Assembly: GCF_030433645.1 (NCBI RefSeq)
Contig: NZ_JAROCG010000001.1
Span: forward strand, 2,604,001-2,668,000
DNA from: Arthrobacter burdickii
GTDB taxonomy: Bacteria; Actinomycetota; Actinomycetes; Actinomycetales; Micrococcaceae
Direction of reading: 5' to 3'
DNA: 64,000 bases
In this document: piece after piece, positions 50,926-60,153 of the stretch
Layout: each line of letters starts with the position of its first letter
Position numbering within the stretch: position 1 is the first letter of the stretch
Notes under the pieces: generated by a model
The model's database searches: none
Told to the model about the DNA's origin: nothing
Seen by the model: the letters and a program-made list of their open reading frames with translations, nothing else
Translations under genes and position numbers: made by a program

Positions 50926-52524
50926 CTAGGCGAGGGTGACGAGCTCCAGGTAGTCCTGGTTCCACAGGTCTTCGACGCCGTCCGGCAGCAGGACGACCCG
51001 CTCGGGATCGAGTGCGTCGACTGCACCCTCGTCGTGGCTGACCATGACCACTGCCCCGCTGTAGTTCTTGAGGGCCCCCAGGATCTCTGCCCGGCTCGCA
51101 GGGTCAAGGTTGTTCGTCGGCTCGTCGAGGAGCAGCACGTTCGCCGAGGAGGCGACGATGGTCGCCAGGGCCAGGCGTGTCTTCTCGCCGCCGGAGAGCA
51201 CACCGGCGGGCTTGTCGACGTCGTCGCCCGAGAAGAGGAACGAACCGAGGATGCCGCGCACTTCCGCGTCCTGCATGTCCGGGGCCGAGGACTTCATGTT
51301 CTCGAGGACCGTCCGCTGGGTGTCCAGCGTCTCGTGCTCCTGGGCGTAGTAGCCGACCTTGAGTCCGTGGCCCGCGATGACCTGTCCCGTATCGGGCTTG
51401 TCCACCCCGGCGAGCATGCGCAGCAGCGTGGTCTTCCCGGCACCGTTGAGTCCGAGGATGACCACCTTCGACCCGCGGTCGATCGCGAGGTCGACGTCGG
51501 TGAAGATCTCGAGCGATCCGTAGGACTTGCTGAGCCCCTCGGCCGTCATGGGCGTTTTGCCGCAGGGGGACGGCTCGGGGAAGCGGAGGGCCGCGACCCG
51601 GTCGGAGGCCCGCACCGCGTCGAGGCCGCCGAGCAGGCGTTCCGCGCGCTTGGCCATGTTCTGTGCGGCCACGGCCTTCGAGGCCTTCGCCCGCATCTTG
51701 TTCGCCTGGTCCATGAGGACCTGGGCCTTCTTCTCGGCATTGGCGCGCTCGCGCTTCCGGGCCCGCTCGTCCGTCTCGCGCTGGAGCTGGTAACGCTTCC
51801 AGCCCATGTTGTAGACGTCGATGGTCGCGCGGTTGGCGTCCAGCTGGAACACCTTGTTGACGGTCGCCTCGAGGAGCTCGACGTCGTGGCTGATCACGAT
51901 CAGCCCGCCCTGGTGGTTCTTCAGGAAGTCACGCAGCCAGGCGATGGAGTCGGCGTCGAGGTGGTTCGTGGGCTCGTCGAGGAGCATCGTCTCCGCACCC
52001 GAGAACAGGATGCGGGCGAGCTCGACGCGCCGGCGCTGGCCGCCGGACAGGGTTTTCAGCGGCTGGTTGAGGATGCGCTCGGGCAGGGCGAGGTTCGAGG
52101 AGATGGACGCCGCCTCGGCCTCAGCGGCATATCCGCCACCGGCGAGGAACGCGGCCTCGATGCGGTCGTAGCGCGCCATCGCCTTGTTGCGCACGGACGT
52201 CTTCTCGCTGGCCATGTCCTCATGGGCCTGGCGGAGTTCGCCGACGACGGCGTCGAGGTTGCGCGCCGAGAGGATCCGGTCACGGGCCAGCTGCTCCATG
52301 TTCGGCGTGCGGGGGTCCTGCGGCAGGTAGCCGATCTCACCGGAACGGGTCACCGTGCCACCTGCGGGGAGCGATTCCCCGGCGAGCACCTTGGTGAGGG
52401 TGGTCTTGCCGGCGCCGTTGCGCCCGACGAGCCCGATCTTGTCGCCCTTGTCCACGCGGAAGGACACCTCGTCCATGAGCAGGCGGGCTCCAGCCCGGAG
52501 CTCCAAGTTCGATACGTTGATCAC
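50926..52524 (-). CDS. ABC-F family ribosome-associated ATPase
   Basis: A 532-residue protein with two ABC domains and no membrane segment. Walker A sites are LVGRNGAGKTTLTKVLAG and ILGLNGAGKTTLLRMLAG, and signatures LSGGQRRRVELARIL and LSGGEKTRLALATIV. The linker (residues ~240-320) is long, charged and helical (RERANAEKKAQVLMDQANK), as in ABC-F proteins that bind the ribosomal E site. Members regulate translation or give antibiotic resistance; which applies here is not clear. GTG 52524 (VINVSNLELRAGARLL) fits the family start. Upstream ATG candidates add poorly conserved residues. Confidence 0.93.
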   Translation of the reverse strand: MINVSNLELRAGARLLMDEVSFRVDKGDKIGLVGRNGAGKTTLTKVLAGESLPAGGTVTRSGEIGYLPQDPRTPNMEQLARDRILSARNLDAVVGELRQAHEDMASEKTSVRNKAMARYDRIEAAFLAGGGYAAEAEAASISSNLALPERILNQPLKTLSGGQRRRVELARILFSGAETMLLDEPTNHLDADSIAWLRDFLKNHQGGLIVISHDVELLEATVNKVFQLDANRATIDVYNMGWKRYQLQRETDERARKRERANAEKKAQVLMDQANKMRAKASKAVAAQNMAKRAERLLGGLDAVRASDRVAALRFPEPSPCGKTPMTAEGLSKSYGSLEIFTDVDLAIDRGSKVVILGLNGAGKTTLLRMLAGVDKPDTGQVIAGHGLKVGYYAQEHETLDTQRTVLENMKSSAPDMQDAEVRGILGSFLFSGDDVDKPAGVLSGGEKTRLALATIVASSANVLLLDEPTNNLDPASRAEILGALKNYSGAVVMVSHDEGAVDALDPERVVLLPDGVEDLWNQDYLELVTLA

Positions 52525-52603
52525 GGTGAGGCCTTTCGATGGTGCCAGAGACGGCGTTTTCTTGTAGGAATCCCACAAGGGATCCCCGAATGACCGGCGC
52601 TAG

Positions 52604-52692
52604 TCTCGGTACAGAAGCAGTTACGGCTGGAGGAATTCGACAAATCACCGGAAGAGCCGGTGCGACTCCGGCCTGCTGAAGGAGCGTGCGCC
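52604..52692 (+). promoter_or_regulatory. Structured leader of bioY with a T-loop hairpin
   Basis: The hairpin GCCGG-TGCGACT-CCGGC lies at ~52657-52673. The preceding GGAAGA plus GCCGGTG and CTCCGG resembles the P6/T-loop part of cobalamin riboswitches, but the B12-box elements (CCCGCAACTGT and the 3' kissing loop) are not seen. A ribosome binding site AAGGAG (52679-52684) follows. Function uncertain. Confidence 0.3.
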
Positions 52693-53334
52693 ATGCAGCC
52701 AGCGGAGAAAACCGTCACCGGACCGGCCGGCGCGAGCCGGCGGTCGTCCCGGAAGCGGTGGGATACCACCGATCTCTCGCTGGTCGCGGTCTTTGCCGCC
52801 CTCATCGCCGCCCTTGCAATCTTACCCGGTATACCGGTCGGCCCGCTCGGTGTGCCCATCACGCTGCAGACCCTGGGTGTCATGCTCGCCGGTGTCGTGC
52901 TCGGACCGGGACGCGGAGCCGCCGCCGTCCTGCTCTACCTGGTCGCCGGGCTGATCGGCCTGCCGGTCTTCAGCGGCTTCAACGGCGGCTTCGGCGTCCT
53001 CGCCGGACCGTCGGCCGGCTACCTCCTCGCGTTCCCCCTCGCAGCACTCGTCGCGGGCCTGCTGGCCGTCGTCGTGCTGCGCAGGGCGCGCCGGTTCCGC
53101 GCGGGCCTCCTCTTCCTCGCCTGCCTGGCGGCCAGTCTCCTGACCATCCACCCGCTGGGCGTGGCGGGACTCATGGTGAACGCCGGCCTCCCCCTGCGCG
53201 AGGCGGTCGTGATCGACGCCGCGTACCTCCCCGGCGACATGGTCAAGAACGTCCTGGCCGCGCTCCTCGCCGTGTCGGTCCACCGCGCCTTCCCCCGACT
53301 GCTCTCCGCCGGGAGGCGCGCACCCCGTGATTGA
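52693..53334 (+). CDS. bioY: Biotin ECF transporter S component
   Basis: A 213-residue membrane protein with about six helices. LVAVFAALIAALAILPGIPV, then GVPITLQTLGVMLAGVVLGP and GRGAAAVLLYLVAGLIGLPV, are the classic BioY motifs, including the biotin-pocket region GGFGVLAGPSAGYLLAF. Binds biotin with high affinity and works with BioM and BioN. ATG 52693 has AAGGAG 8 nt upstream. It overlaps bioM by 8 bp. First of a three-gene operon. Confidence 0.95.
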   Translation: MQPAEKTVTGPAGASRRSSRKRWDTTDLSLVAVFAALIAALAILPGIPVGPLGVPITLQTLGVMLAGVVLGPGRGAAAVLLYLVAGLIGLPVFSGFNGGFGVLAGPSAGYLLAFPLAALVAGLLAVVVLRRARRFRAGLLFLACLAASLLTIHPLGVAGLMVNAGLPLREAVVIDAAYLPGDMVKNVLAALLAVSVHRAFPRLLSAGRRAPRD

Positions 53335-54031
53335 GTTCAGGGGCGCCGGCGTCCGGACGGACGACGGAGAGGCCCGAACGCTCATCCACCCCCTCACGCT
53401 CACCCTGGCGGAACGGCGGGTGTCGGTGATCGGGGGGAACGGGTCCGGGAAGTCGACCCTGCTGCGCATGATCAACGGCCTGCTGGCTCCGTCCGAGGGA
53501 TCCGTGGCGGTGTTCGGGGAGGACACCCGGACCGCCGGGCGGGCCGTGCGCCGCGCCGTCGGGTTCGTCTTCACCGATCCCCTGTCGCAGCTCGTCATGC
53601 CGACGGGGCGCGAGGACGTCGAACTGTCCCTCCGGGCCCGCAGGCTCCCTGCCGCGGAGCGCCGCCCGCGGGGCGAGGACGTCCTGCGGCGGTTCGGTGT
53701 GGCGCACCTCGCGGACCGCAGCATCTACGACCTGTCCGGCGGTGAGCGCCAGATCCTCGCCCTCGCCGTCGTTCTCGCGGTGGAACCACGGATCCTCGTG
53801 GCGGACGAGCCGACCACGCTGCTCGACCTTCGCAACGACGCACGGGTCCGCTCCCTCATCGCGGGCCTCGACCAGCAGGTGGTGTTCACCACCCACAACC
53901 TGGACTTCGCCCTCGAGAGCGACCGGACACTCGTGGTCGACGGCGGCAGGATCGTCTTCGACGGTGCGCCGGCGGACGCCGTGGCGCTCTACCGCGAGCT
54001 GGCGGCAGCGGTGCCGGACGGCCGGCCGTGA
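53327..54031 (+). CDS. bioM: Biotin ECF transporter ATPase
   Basis: A 234-residue ATPase with Walker A VIGGNGSGKSTLLRMINGLL, signature DLSGGERQILALAVVLAVEP, Walker B RILVADEPTTLLDLRNDAR and H-loop VVFTTHNLDFAL. It energises the BioY-BioN complex. GTG 53327 overlaps the end of bioY by 8 bp, and bioN starts within its stop codon (GTGA). Confidence 0.94.
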   Translation: MIEFRGAGVRTDDGEARTLIHPLTLTLAERRVSVIGGNGSGKSTLLRMINGLLAPSEGSVAVFGEDTRTAGRAVRRAVGFVFTDPLSQLVMPTGREDVELSLRARRLPAAERRPRGEDVLRRFGVAHLADRSIYDLSGGERQILALAVVLAVEPRILVADEPTTLLDLRNDARVRSLIAGLDQQVVFTTHNLDFALESDRTLVVDGGRIVFDGAPADAVALYRELAAAVPDGRP

Positions 54032-54717
54032 GAGGTTTCGGCAGCACCCTCGGCCTGTACGAGCGCGGCCATGGGTTCCTGTACCGGCTGCCGCTCCCGC
54101 TCAAGGCGGGAGCCTCCCTCGCCTGCGCCGTCGCCGTCGTGGCGTGGCGGTCGCCGGAGACCACGGCGGTCGCGCTGGCCGTGACGGCCGGTGCACTCCT
54201 GGCCGGCGCACGCCTCTCCCCCGCGCGCGTGCTGCGCATGCTCCTCCCGGCGGCGCCCGTCCTCGGAATCCTTGCGCTCTACCAGGGCGTGGCCCAGGGG
54301 TGGCTGCGCGCGTTCGTGGTTGTGGGCGGCATCGTCGCCTGCCTCCTGGCGGCGCGGGCCGTGACCCTCACGACGCCGACCCAGGACCTCCTCGACGGGG
54401 TGGTGCGGCTGGTGCGGCCCTTCCGGCGGCTCGGCGCCGATCCGGAACGCTTCGCCCTCGCGCTCTCGATCATGCTGCGGAGCATTCCCTACCTCGCGGG
54501 CCTGTTCGTCGACGTCCGCGAGGCGGCCCGTGCGCGGGGACTGGACCGGAGCCCGCGCGTCGCCGTGACGCCGCTGGTCGTCGGCGCGGTGGCGTACGCC
54601 CACCGGACGGGTGAGGCGCTTGCGGCGAGGGGCCTCGGCGACCATGAGGACGACGAGCCGGACGAGGACGGGGACCCCGGGGCAGCCGGCCGCCGCCGGA
54701 ACCCGACGAACGGCTGA
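54028..54717 (+). CDS. bioN: Biotin ECF transporter transmembrane protein
   Basis: A 229-residue EcfT-type protein of about five helices. FLYRLPLPLKAGASLACAVA begins the first helices; ALSIMLRSIPYLAGLFVDVR and EAARARGLDRSPRVA contain the A-R-x-R-G coupling motif of T components. It links the ATPase to BioY. GTG 54028 overlaps the bioM stop. The C-terminal ~30 residues are acidic and Gly-rich. A terminator follows. Confidence 0.93.
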   Translation: MRGFGSTLGLYERGHGFLYRLPLPLKAGASLACAVAVVAWRSPETTAVALAVTAGALLAGARLSPARVLRMLLPAAPVLGILALYQGVAQGWLRAFVVVGGIVACLLAARAVTLTTPTQDLLDGVVRLVRPFRRLGADPERFALALSIMLRSIPYLAGLFVDVREAARARGLDRSPRVAVTPLVVGAVAYAHRTGEALAARGLGDHEDDEPDEDGDPGAAGRRRNPTNG

Positions 54718-54736
54718 CGTCCTCCGGAACGACGAA

Positions 54737-54770
54737 GAGGGCGGCCCCAGCGCACGCTGGAACCGCCCTC
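54737..54770. terminator. Terminator between bioN and sufT
   Basis: Hairpin GAGGGCGG/CCGCCCTC enclosing CCAGCG/CGCTGG with CA at the tip, 20 bp after the bioN stop and 22 bp from the end of the converging sufT gene. Confidence 0.7.
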
Positions 54771-54791
54771 CGGATCATCGCCGGGTGAAGC

Positions 54792-55121
54792 TCAGATGTT
54801 GAAGCCGAGAGCCCGCATCTGGTCGCGGCCGTCCTCGGTGATCTTCTCGGGACCCCACGGCGGCATCCACACCCAGTTCAACCGCCACTCGTCGACGACG
54901 CCGTCCAGCGCCTGGCCGACCTGCTCCTCGAGCACGTCGGTCAGCGGGCACGCGGCCGTGGTGAGCGTCATGTCGATCAGGAGGGCGCCGTCCTCGGCAT
55001 ACTTCAGGCCGTAGAGGAGCCCGAGGTCGACGACGTTCACGCCGAGCTCCGGATCGATCACGTCCCGCAGCGCTTCCTCGATGTCATCCAGCGCGGTCTG
55101 CGCCTGCTGCACATCACTCAT
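54792..55121 (-). CDS. sufT: SufT-like Fe-S cluster assembly factor (MIP18/DUF59)
   Basis: A 109-residue DUF59/MIP18 protein: ALRDVIDPELGVNVVDLGLL, then YGLKYAEDGALLIDMTLTTA and CPLTDVLEEQVGQAL with the conserved Cys of T-T-x-x-C-P. Supports maturation of Fe-S proteins, particularly aconitase-type enzymes. It is the last gene of the suf run. sufS and sufU, often found before it in actinobacteria, are missing here. Confidence 0.93.
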   Translation of the reverse strand: MSDVQQAQTALDDIEEALRDVIDPELGVNVVDLGLLYGLKYAEDGALLIDMTLTTAACPLTDVLEEQVGQALDGVVDEWRLNWVWMPPWGPEKITEDGRDQMRALGFNI

Positions 55122-55188
55122 CGCACTCTTCCTTCCGAACAGTAGTCAGGTGGTCCGGCACGCGGACGTGCCGGGGATCCTGGTGGTC

Positions 55189-55956
55189 CTAGGCCTCGAC
55201 CGCGGACTGGGCCGTGAACCGATCGTAGCCCTCTTCCTCGAGGCGGTCGGCGAGTTCCGGACCGCCTTCTTCGGCGATGCGGCCGGCCACGAACACGTGC
55301 ACGAAGTCCGGCTTGATGTAGCGCAGGATCCGCGTGTAGTGGGTGATGAGCAGCGTGCCCATCTCGCCCTTCGAGTGCTCGCGGTTGACTCCCTCGGAGA
55401 CGACCTTCAGGGCGTCGACGTCGAGTCCGGAATCGGTCTCGTCGAGGATCGCGAACTTCGGGCGGAAGAGCTCGAGCTGGAGGATCTCGACACGCTTCTT
55501 CTCGCCGCCGGAGAAGCCCTCGTTGACGTTGCGCTGGGCGAAGTCCGCGTCGATGCGCAGCTGCGACATGGCAGCCTTAACGTCCTTGGTCCAGTGGCGC
55601 AGGCTCGGGGCTTCGCCGTCGAGGGCGGTCTTGGCCGTGCGGAGGAAGTTGGTCATCGTGACGCCGGGTACCTCGACGGGGTACTGCATGGCCAGGAAGA
55701 GGCCGGCGCGGGCACGCTCGTCGACGCTCATGGACAGGACGTCCTCGCCGTCGAGCGTGATGGAGCCGCTGTCGACCTTGTAGCGGGGGTGCCCGGCGAT
55801 CGTCGACGCGAGGGTCGACTTGCCGGAACCGTTGGGCCCCATGATCGCGTGCGTCTCGCCGGTGTTGATCGTCAGCGTGACGCCCTTGAGGATGGGGATG
55901 TTGCCCTGCTCGGTGTCGATGCTGACGTGCAGGTCCTTGATTTCAAGTGTGGACAT
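55189..55956 (-). CDS. sufC: Fe-S cluster assembly ATPase SufC
   Basis: A 255-residue ABC-type ATPase of the SufBCD scaffold: MSTLEIKDLHVSIDTEQGNI, Walker A AIMGPNGSGKSTLASTIAGH, signature GFSGGEKKRVEILQLELFRP, Walker B ILDETDSGLDVDALK and H-loop LLITHYTRILRYI. Drives cluster assembly with SufB and SufD. ATG 55956 is the family start; the frame is open upstream without a ribosome binding site, while AAGGAG lies ~9 nt before this ATG. Confidence 0.95.
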   Translation of the reverse strand: MSTLEIKDLHVSIDTEQGNIPILKGVTLTINTGETHAIMGPNGSGKSTLASTIAGHPRYKVDSGSITLDGEDVLSMSVDERARAGLFLAMQYPVEVPGVTMTNFLRTAKTALDGEAPSLRHWTKDVKAAMSQLRIDADFAQRNVNEGFSGGEKKRVEILQLELFRPKFAILDETDSGLDVDALKVVSEGVNREHSKGEMGTLLITHYTRILRYIKPDFVHVFVAGRIAEEGGPELADRLEEEGYDRFTAQSAVEA

Positions 55957-56017
55957 CGTGTTCTTTCTCCTTCGCCTGCTGTGCAGGAAGTGTGCAGGAA
56001 GTGCGTGGACGGCCGCG

Positions 56018-56377
56018 CTAGCCGAACTGCGGGGCGGGGGCTCCGTTGGTGACCGTCGTGATATCGACGTAGACGTCGCCGTCGTGGATCTCGAGTGCGA
56101 ACACCGGGACCGGTTCGTAGGCGGGGAGCTGCAGCGGGGCACCGCTGCGCAGGTCGAACTGGGAGCCGTGGCCCCAGCATTCGATGGTGCAGCCCTCGAC
56201 GTCGCCCTCGGACAGGGAGACGTCCGCGTGGGAGCAGGTGTCGCCGAGAGCGTGGATCTCACCGTCCGAGTCGCGGACGATGACGACGGGATAGTCGTCG
56301 ATGAGCACGCGCAGCGCCTGCTTCACCTGGATGTCGTCGACGCTGCAGATCAGTTCGCCGCTGGGGGCATCGGCCAT
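56018..56377 (-). CDS. Rieske-type ferredoxin of the suf operon
   Basis: A 119-residue Rieske [2Fe-2S] protein. The two ligand pairs are in GDTCSHADVSLSEGDVEGCT (C-x-H) and ECWGHGSQFDLRSGAPLQLP (C-x2-H). It is like the ferredoxin subunits of non-heme iron oxygenases. It lies inside the suf operon between sufD and sufC in several actinobacteria and probably supplies electrons to cluster assembly. The ATG shares one base with the sufD stop. Confidence 0.92.
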   Translation of the reverse strand: MADAPSGELICSVDDIQVKQALRVLIDDYPVVIVRDSDGEIHALGDTCSHADVSLSEGDVEGCTIECWGHGSQFDLRSGAPLQLPAYEPVPVFALEIHDGDVYVDITTVTNGAPAPQFG

Positions 56378-57711
56378 CAGAGGTTGCCCGCCGCGAGTTC
56401 GCGCTCGACCGACTCGGAGAGCCGCTCCTCGAGCGCGGGTACCTTGATCTGCTGGATGACCTCGGTGAGGAAGCCGCGGACCACGAGGCGGCGGGCATCC
56501 TTCTCGGGGATGCCGCGGGCCATCAGGTAGAAGAGGTGCTCGTCGTCGAACCGGCCGGTGGCGCTGGCGTGGCCCGCGCCCTCGATGAGGCCCGTCTCGA
56601 TCTCGAGGTTCGGGACCGAGTCGGACCGCGCGCCGTCCGTGAGGATGAGGTTGCGGTTGGTCTCGTAGGTGTCCGTCCCCTCGGCCGCCTTGCGGATCAG
56701 CACGTCGCCGACCCACACGGTGTGCGCGTCCTTGCCCTGCAGGGCACCCTTGTAGGTGACGCGGGACTTGCAGTTGGGCACGGCGTGGTCGACCAGCAGC
56801 CGCTGCTCGAGGTGCTGGCCGGCGTCTGCGAAGTACAGGCCGTACATCTCGACCTCTGCGCCGGGGGCGGTGAAGATCGAGGACGGCGTGAGGCGCACGA
56901 GGTCGCCGCCGAGGCTGACGACGACGTGCTTGTAGCGCGCGTCGCGTCCCACCTTCGCCTGCTGCGAGGAGACGTGCACGGCGTCGTCGTCCCATTCCTG
57001 GACGCTGACGACCGTGAGTTCCGCGCCGTCGCCCACGACGATCTCGACGTTCTGGGCGAGCGTCACGGAGCCGGAGTGGTCCAGCACCACGACGGCCTTC
57101 GAGGAGGCCTCCGCACGGACCAGGATGTGCTGCGCGGCGGCGTCGGACACCGATCCCGTGACGCTGACCATGACCTCGCCGTCGGCCACCGTCTCCTTCG
57201 GGATGGTGATGACGGTCGCCTCGGTGAAGGCATTCCAGGCTGCCGCGGACACGCGGTCCTCAGGCGTTGCAGCGGTGCCCAGGCGGGCGTCGCCGCGCTC
57301 GACCGTCTCGACGGTCACGTTGCCGGCACCGGTCACCGCGACGGCCGGAGCCGCGCCCGTCAGTGCGTCGGTGTGCAGTCCGCGCAGGCGCTTGAGCGGC
57401 GTGAAGCGCCAGTCCTCCTCGAGGCCCGTCAGCGACGGGAAGTCGGCGACGTCGAAGGACCTCCGGCGTTCCCCGCGGGACGCCTCGGGGACGACGGGGG
57501 CGTTGCCATGGCTGTGCTTCTTGAGCCCGAGCTGCTCGGAACCCGCGTTGCGCGCCGAGAGGCGCTCACCCTCCTCCGTGAAACCGTCGATGGGGGCCGA
57601 GGCGCCCGAGGGGGCGCCCAGGCGGGCCTTCTCGTCGAGGTCGCCGAGGTCGGTGACCTCTCCCTCGGGAGCGGTATTGGGCGAAATTTCCGTGTGGGTG
57701 GTCTCAGCCAT
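56377..57711 (-). CDS. sufD: Fe-S cluster assembly protein SufD
   Basis: A 444-residue SufB/SufD core protein. The beta-helix ends with FYLMARGIPEKDARRLVVRG and FLTEVIQQIKVPALEERLSE, typical of SufD. RSDSVPNLEIETGLIEGAGH carries the conserved segment with the SufD His, followed by ASATGRFDDEHL. Partner of SufB in the SufBC2D scaffold. Starts 2 bp after the sufB stop, so translation is probably coupled. The first ~45 residues are variable. Confidence 0.95.
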   Translation of the reverse strand: MAETTHTEISPNTAPEGEVTDLGDLDEKARLGAPSGASAPIDGFTEEGERLSARNAGSEQLGLKKHSHGNAPVVPEASRGERRRSFDVADFPSLTGLEEDWRFTPLKRLRGLHTDALTGAAPAVAVTGAGNVTVETVERGDARLGTAATPEDRVSAAAWNAFTEATVITIPKETVADGEVMVSVTGSVSDAAAQHILVRAEASSKAVVVLDHSGSVTLAQNVEIVVGDGAELTVVSVQEWDDDAVHVSSQQAKVGRDARYKHVVVSLGGDLVRLTPSSIFTAPGAEVEMYGLYFADAGQHLEQRLLVDHAVPNCKSRVTYKGALQGKDAHTVWVGDVLIRKAAEGTDTYETNRNLILTDGARSDSVPNLEIETGLIEGAGHASATGRFDDEHLFYLMARGIPEKDARRLVVRGFLTEVIQQIKVPALEERLSESVERELAAGNL

Positions 57712-57713
57712 TG

Positions 57714-59189
57714 CTAGCCTACGGCCCCTTCCATCTGCAGTTCGATCAGCCGGTTCAGCTCGAGCGCGTACTCCATGGGCAGCTCACGGGCGATCGGCTC
57801 GATGAAGCCGCGCACGATCATGGCCATGGCCTCGTCCTCAGGAAGCCCGCGGGACATCAGGTAGAAGAGCTGCTCCTCGCTGACGCGCGACACGGTGGCC
57901 TCGTGGCCCATGGTGACGTCGTCCTCGCGGATGTCCACGTACGGGTACGTGTCCGAGCGCGAGATGGTGTCGACCAGCAGCGCGTCGCAGCGCACGGTGT
58001 TCGCCGAGTGGGTCGCCCCCTCCCGGACCTGGACGAGCCCGCGGTAGGCGGCACGTCCACCGCCGCGCGCCACGGACTTGGAGATGATCGAGGACTTCGT
58101 GTTGGGCGCGATGTGCACCATCTTCGAGCCGGTGTCCTGGTGCTGACCCTCGCCCGCGAAGGCGATGGAGAGCGTCTCGCCCTTGGCGTGCTCGCCGACC
58201 AGGTACACGGCCGGGTACTTCATGGTGACCTTCGAGCCGATGTTGCCGTCGATCCACTCCATGGTGGCGCCCTCGTGCGCGATGGCGCGCTTGGTCACGA
58301 GGTTGTACACGTTGTTGGACCAGTTCTGGATGGTGGTGTAGCGGACGCGCGCGCCCTTCTTCACCACGATCTCGACGACCGCGGAGTGCAGGGAGTCCGA
58401 CGTGTAGATCGGGGCGGTGCATCCCTCGATGTAGTGCACGTAGGAGTCCTCGTCCGCGATGATCAGCGTGCGCTCGAACTGGCCCATGTTCTCCGTGTTG
58501 ATACGGAAATACGCCTGCAGGGGGATCTCGACGTGGACGCCCTTGGGCACGTACACGAACGATCCGCCCGACCAGACGGCCGTGTTCAGGGAGGCGAACT
58601 TATTGTCACCGACGGGGATGATCGTGCCGAAGTACTCCTTGAAGATCTCCGGGTGCTCACGCAGTGCTGTGTCGGTGTCCAGGAAGATGACGCCCTGGCG
58701 CTCGAGGTCCTCGCGGAGCTGGTGATAGACGACCTCGGACTCGTACTGGGCGGCGACGCCGGACACCAGGCGTGCACGCTCGGCCTCGGGGATGCCGAGC
58801 TTCTCGTAGGTGTTGCGGATGTCCTCGGGGAGGTCCTCCCACGTATTGGCCTGCTTCTCCGTGGAGCGCACGAAGTACTTGATGTTGTCGAAGTCGATGC
58901 CGGAGAGGTCTGCACCCCAGGCGGGCATGGGCTTGCGGTCGAAGTACTTGAGGCCCTTCAGGCGGAGATCGAGCATCCACTCGGGCTCGTTCTTCTTCGC
59001 GGAGATGTCGCGGACGACTTCCTCGCTCAGGCCGCGGCGCGCGTTGTCGCTCGCCTCGTTCTTGTCGGCCCAGCCGTACTGGTAGGTGCCGATGCCCTCG
59101 AGTTCCGGGTTCTTCTCCAGGATGTCGCTGATCACCGACTCCGGCACTGCCGACGCAGCTGGCTTGCGGTCTACTTGATCCGTCATCAT
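57714..59189 (-). CDS. sufB: Fe-S cluster assembly protein SufB
   Basis: A 491-residue scaffold subunit. Conserved segments: [60 protein letters not shown] with the essential Cys, and [20 protein letters not shown]. The C-terminal [20 protein letters not shown] ends the beta-helix. It is not interrupted by an intein, in contrast to mycobacterial SufB. ATG 59189 overlaps the sufR stop by 4 bp; the ATG at 59186 is equally possible. Confidence 0.96.
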   Translation of the reverse strand: MMTDQVDRKPAASAVPESVISDILEKNPELEGIGTYQYGWADKNEASDNARRGLSEEVVRDISAKKNEPEWMLDLRLKGLKYFDRKPMPAWGADLSGIDFDNIKYFVRSTEKQANTWEDLPEDIRNTYEKLGIPEAERARLVSGVAAQYESEVVYHQLREDLERQGVIFLDTDTALREHPEIFKEYFGTIIPVGDNKFASLNTAVWSGGSFVYVPKGVHVEIPLQAYFRINTENMGQFERTLIIADEDSYVHYIEGCTAPIYTSDSLHSAVVEIVVKKGARVRYTTIQNWSNNVYNLVTKRAIAHEGATMEWIDGNIGSKVTMKYPAVYLVGEHAKGETLSIAFAGEGQHQDTGSKMVHIAPNTKSSIISKSVARGGGRAAYRGLVQVREGATHSANTVRCDALLVDTISRSDTYPYVDIREDDVTMGHEATVSRVSEEQLFYLMSRGLPEDEAMAMIVRGFIEPIARELPMEYALELNRLIELQMEGAVG

Positions 59190-60085
59190 GGCCTTCCTTG
59201 CTGATGGATGGATAACGTTGCTGGATTGCTGGGGGACGCGGAGTCCGCGGCCGCGGGGACGGCGGTGGATCCGGAGGCTGCCGGAGCCGCCGTCGCCCTT
59301 CCCAGGGGTATGTGGGTGGTGCAGACGTGGCCGCCGCCGGCCAGCGTCGAGAGCCGGCGCACGTCGACGCCGAGCAGGCGGGCGAAGACGCCGGTCTCCT
59401 GGTCGCAGAATGCCGGGAAGGCCGAGGCCAGTCCCTGGATGGGGCAGTGCCCCTGGCAGAGCTGGACGCTGAGCATCGTCGGGCGGCTCGACGGGGTCGA
59501 GGCGGTGCGGACGCCGCGTGCCTGCGGCATCCCGACGGTCTTGGTCGATCCGACGAATCCGTCGGCCGTCAGGGCGCCCGCCAGGGCCTGGGCGCGCGCC
59601 TCGAGGTCGGGGCCGGCGGCCTCGACGATCGGACGGTAGCGCTCCTCCATGCCGGAGAAGCGGGTGCGTGCGAAGTCCTCGATGGCCTGGGGGCCCGCGG
59701 CCTCGCCGAGCTGCGCCAGTGCTGCGGTGGCGATGTCGAGGTAGTCGTTGCCCATCTTGCTCTGGCCGCGCCGGCTCAGGACGTAGCGGCGGGCCGGGCG
59801 GCCGGCGCCTGTGGCGGAACCGCGGACGCGCTTGACCTCGATGAGGCCCTCGGAGGAGAGGGCGTCGAGGTGCCGGCGCATGGCGGCGGGTGTGAAGCCG
59901 AGGCTGTTCCCGAGCTCCGCGGCGCTCACCGGTCCGCGCTCGAGCACGGCCGACAGCACCCGGTCGCGGGTGCGCTCGTCGGGATCCGGGGAGACGATCT
60001 GGGCCATCCGGTCAGCACGGCCGGCAGGGACGCCCGGGGTGAGGCTGTCGTCCGCCGGAACGGCGGCGCGGGGCGATGCGGTCAC
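59186..60085 (-). CDS. sufR: Fe-S cluster-sensing repressor SufR
   Basis: A 299-residue DeoR/ArsR-like winged-helix regulator. Helix-turn-helix: [20 protein letters not shown] and [14 protein letters not shown]. The C-terminal cluster site has the Cys pattern C-x3-C-x13-C in [20 protein letters not shown] and [10 protein letters not shown], as in mycobacterial SufR, which senses its [4Fe-4S] cluster and represses suf. GTG 60085 has GGAGGA 8 nt upstream. The last ~40 residues are Ala/Ser/Pro-rich. It heads the suf operon, overlapping sufB by 4 bp. Confidence 0.95.
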   Translation of the reverse strand: MTASPRAAVPADDSLTPGVPAGRADRMAQIVSPDPDERTRDRVLSAVLERGPVSAAELGNSLGFTPAAMRRHLDALSSEGLIEVKRVRGSATGAGRPARRYVLSRRGQSKMGNDYLDIATAALAQLGEAAGPQAIEDFARTRFSGMEERYRPIVEAAGPDLEARAQALAGALTADGFVGSTKTVGMPQARGVRTASTPSSRPTMLSVQLCQGHCPIQGLASAFPAFCDQETGVFARLLGVDVRRLSTLAGGGHVCTTHIPLGRATAAPAASGSTAVPAAADSASPSNPATLSIHQQGRP

Positions 60086-60110
60086 AGTCCATTCCTCCCA
60101 TCGGCGACAA

Positions 60111-60141
60111 AATACACAACACAAGCATGACCTAATGTATT
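60111..60141. promoter_or_regulatory. Inverted repeat AATACA-N19-TGTATT upstream of sufR
   Basis: Arms at 60111-60116 and 60136-60141. A candidate operator for SufR autoregulation. Spacing is wide compared with known SufR sites, so it is tentative. Confidence 0.3.
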
Positions 60142-60153
60142 CCGCACCACCAC

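Noticed and set aside
52657-52673. Calling the bioY leader a cobalamin riboswitch
   Set aside because: Only the T-loop-like hairpin is present. The B12 box and the 3' elements that make the switch work are not visible.
57711-59204. A 497-codon plus-strand frame opposite sufB
   Set aside because: Antisense shadow of sufB; no motif, and sufB is fully conserved on the minus strand.
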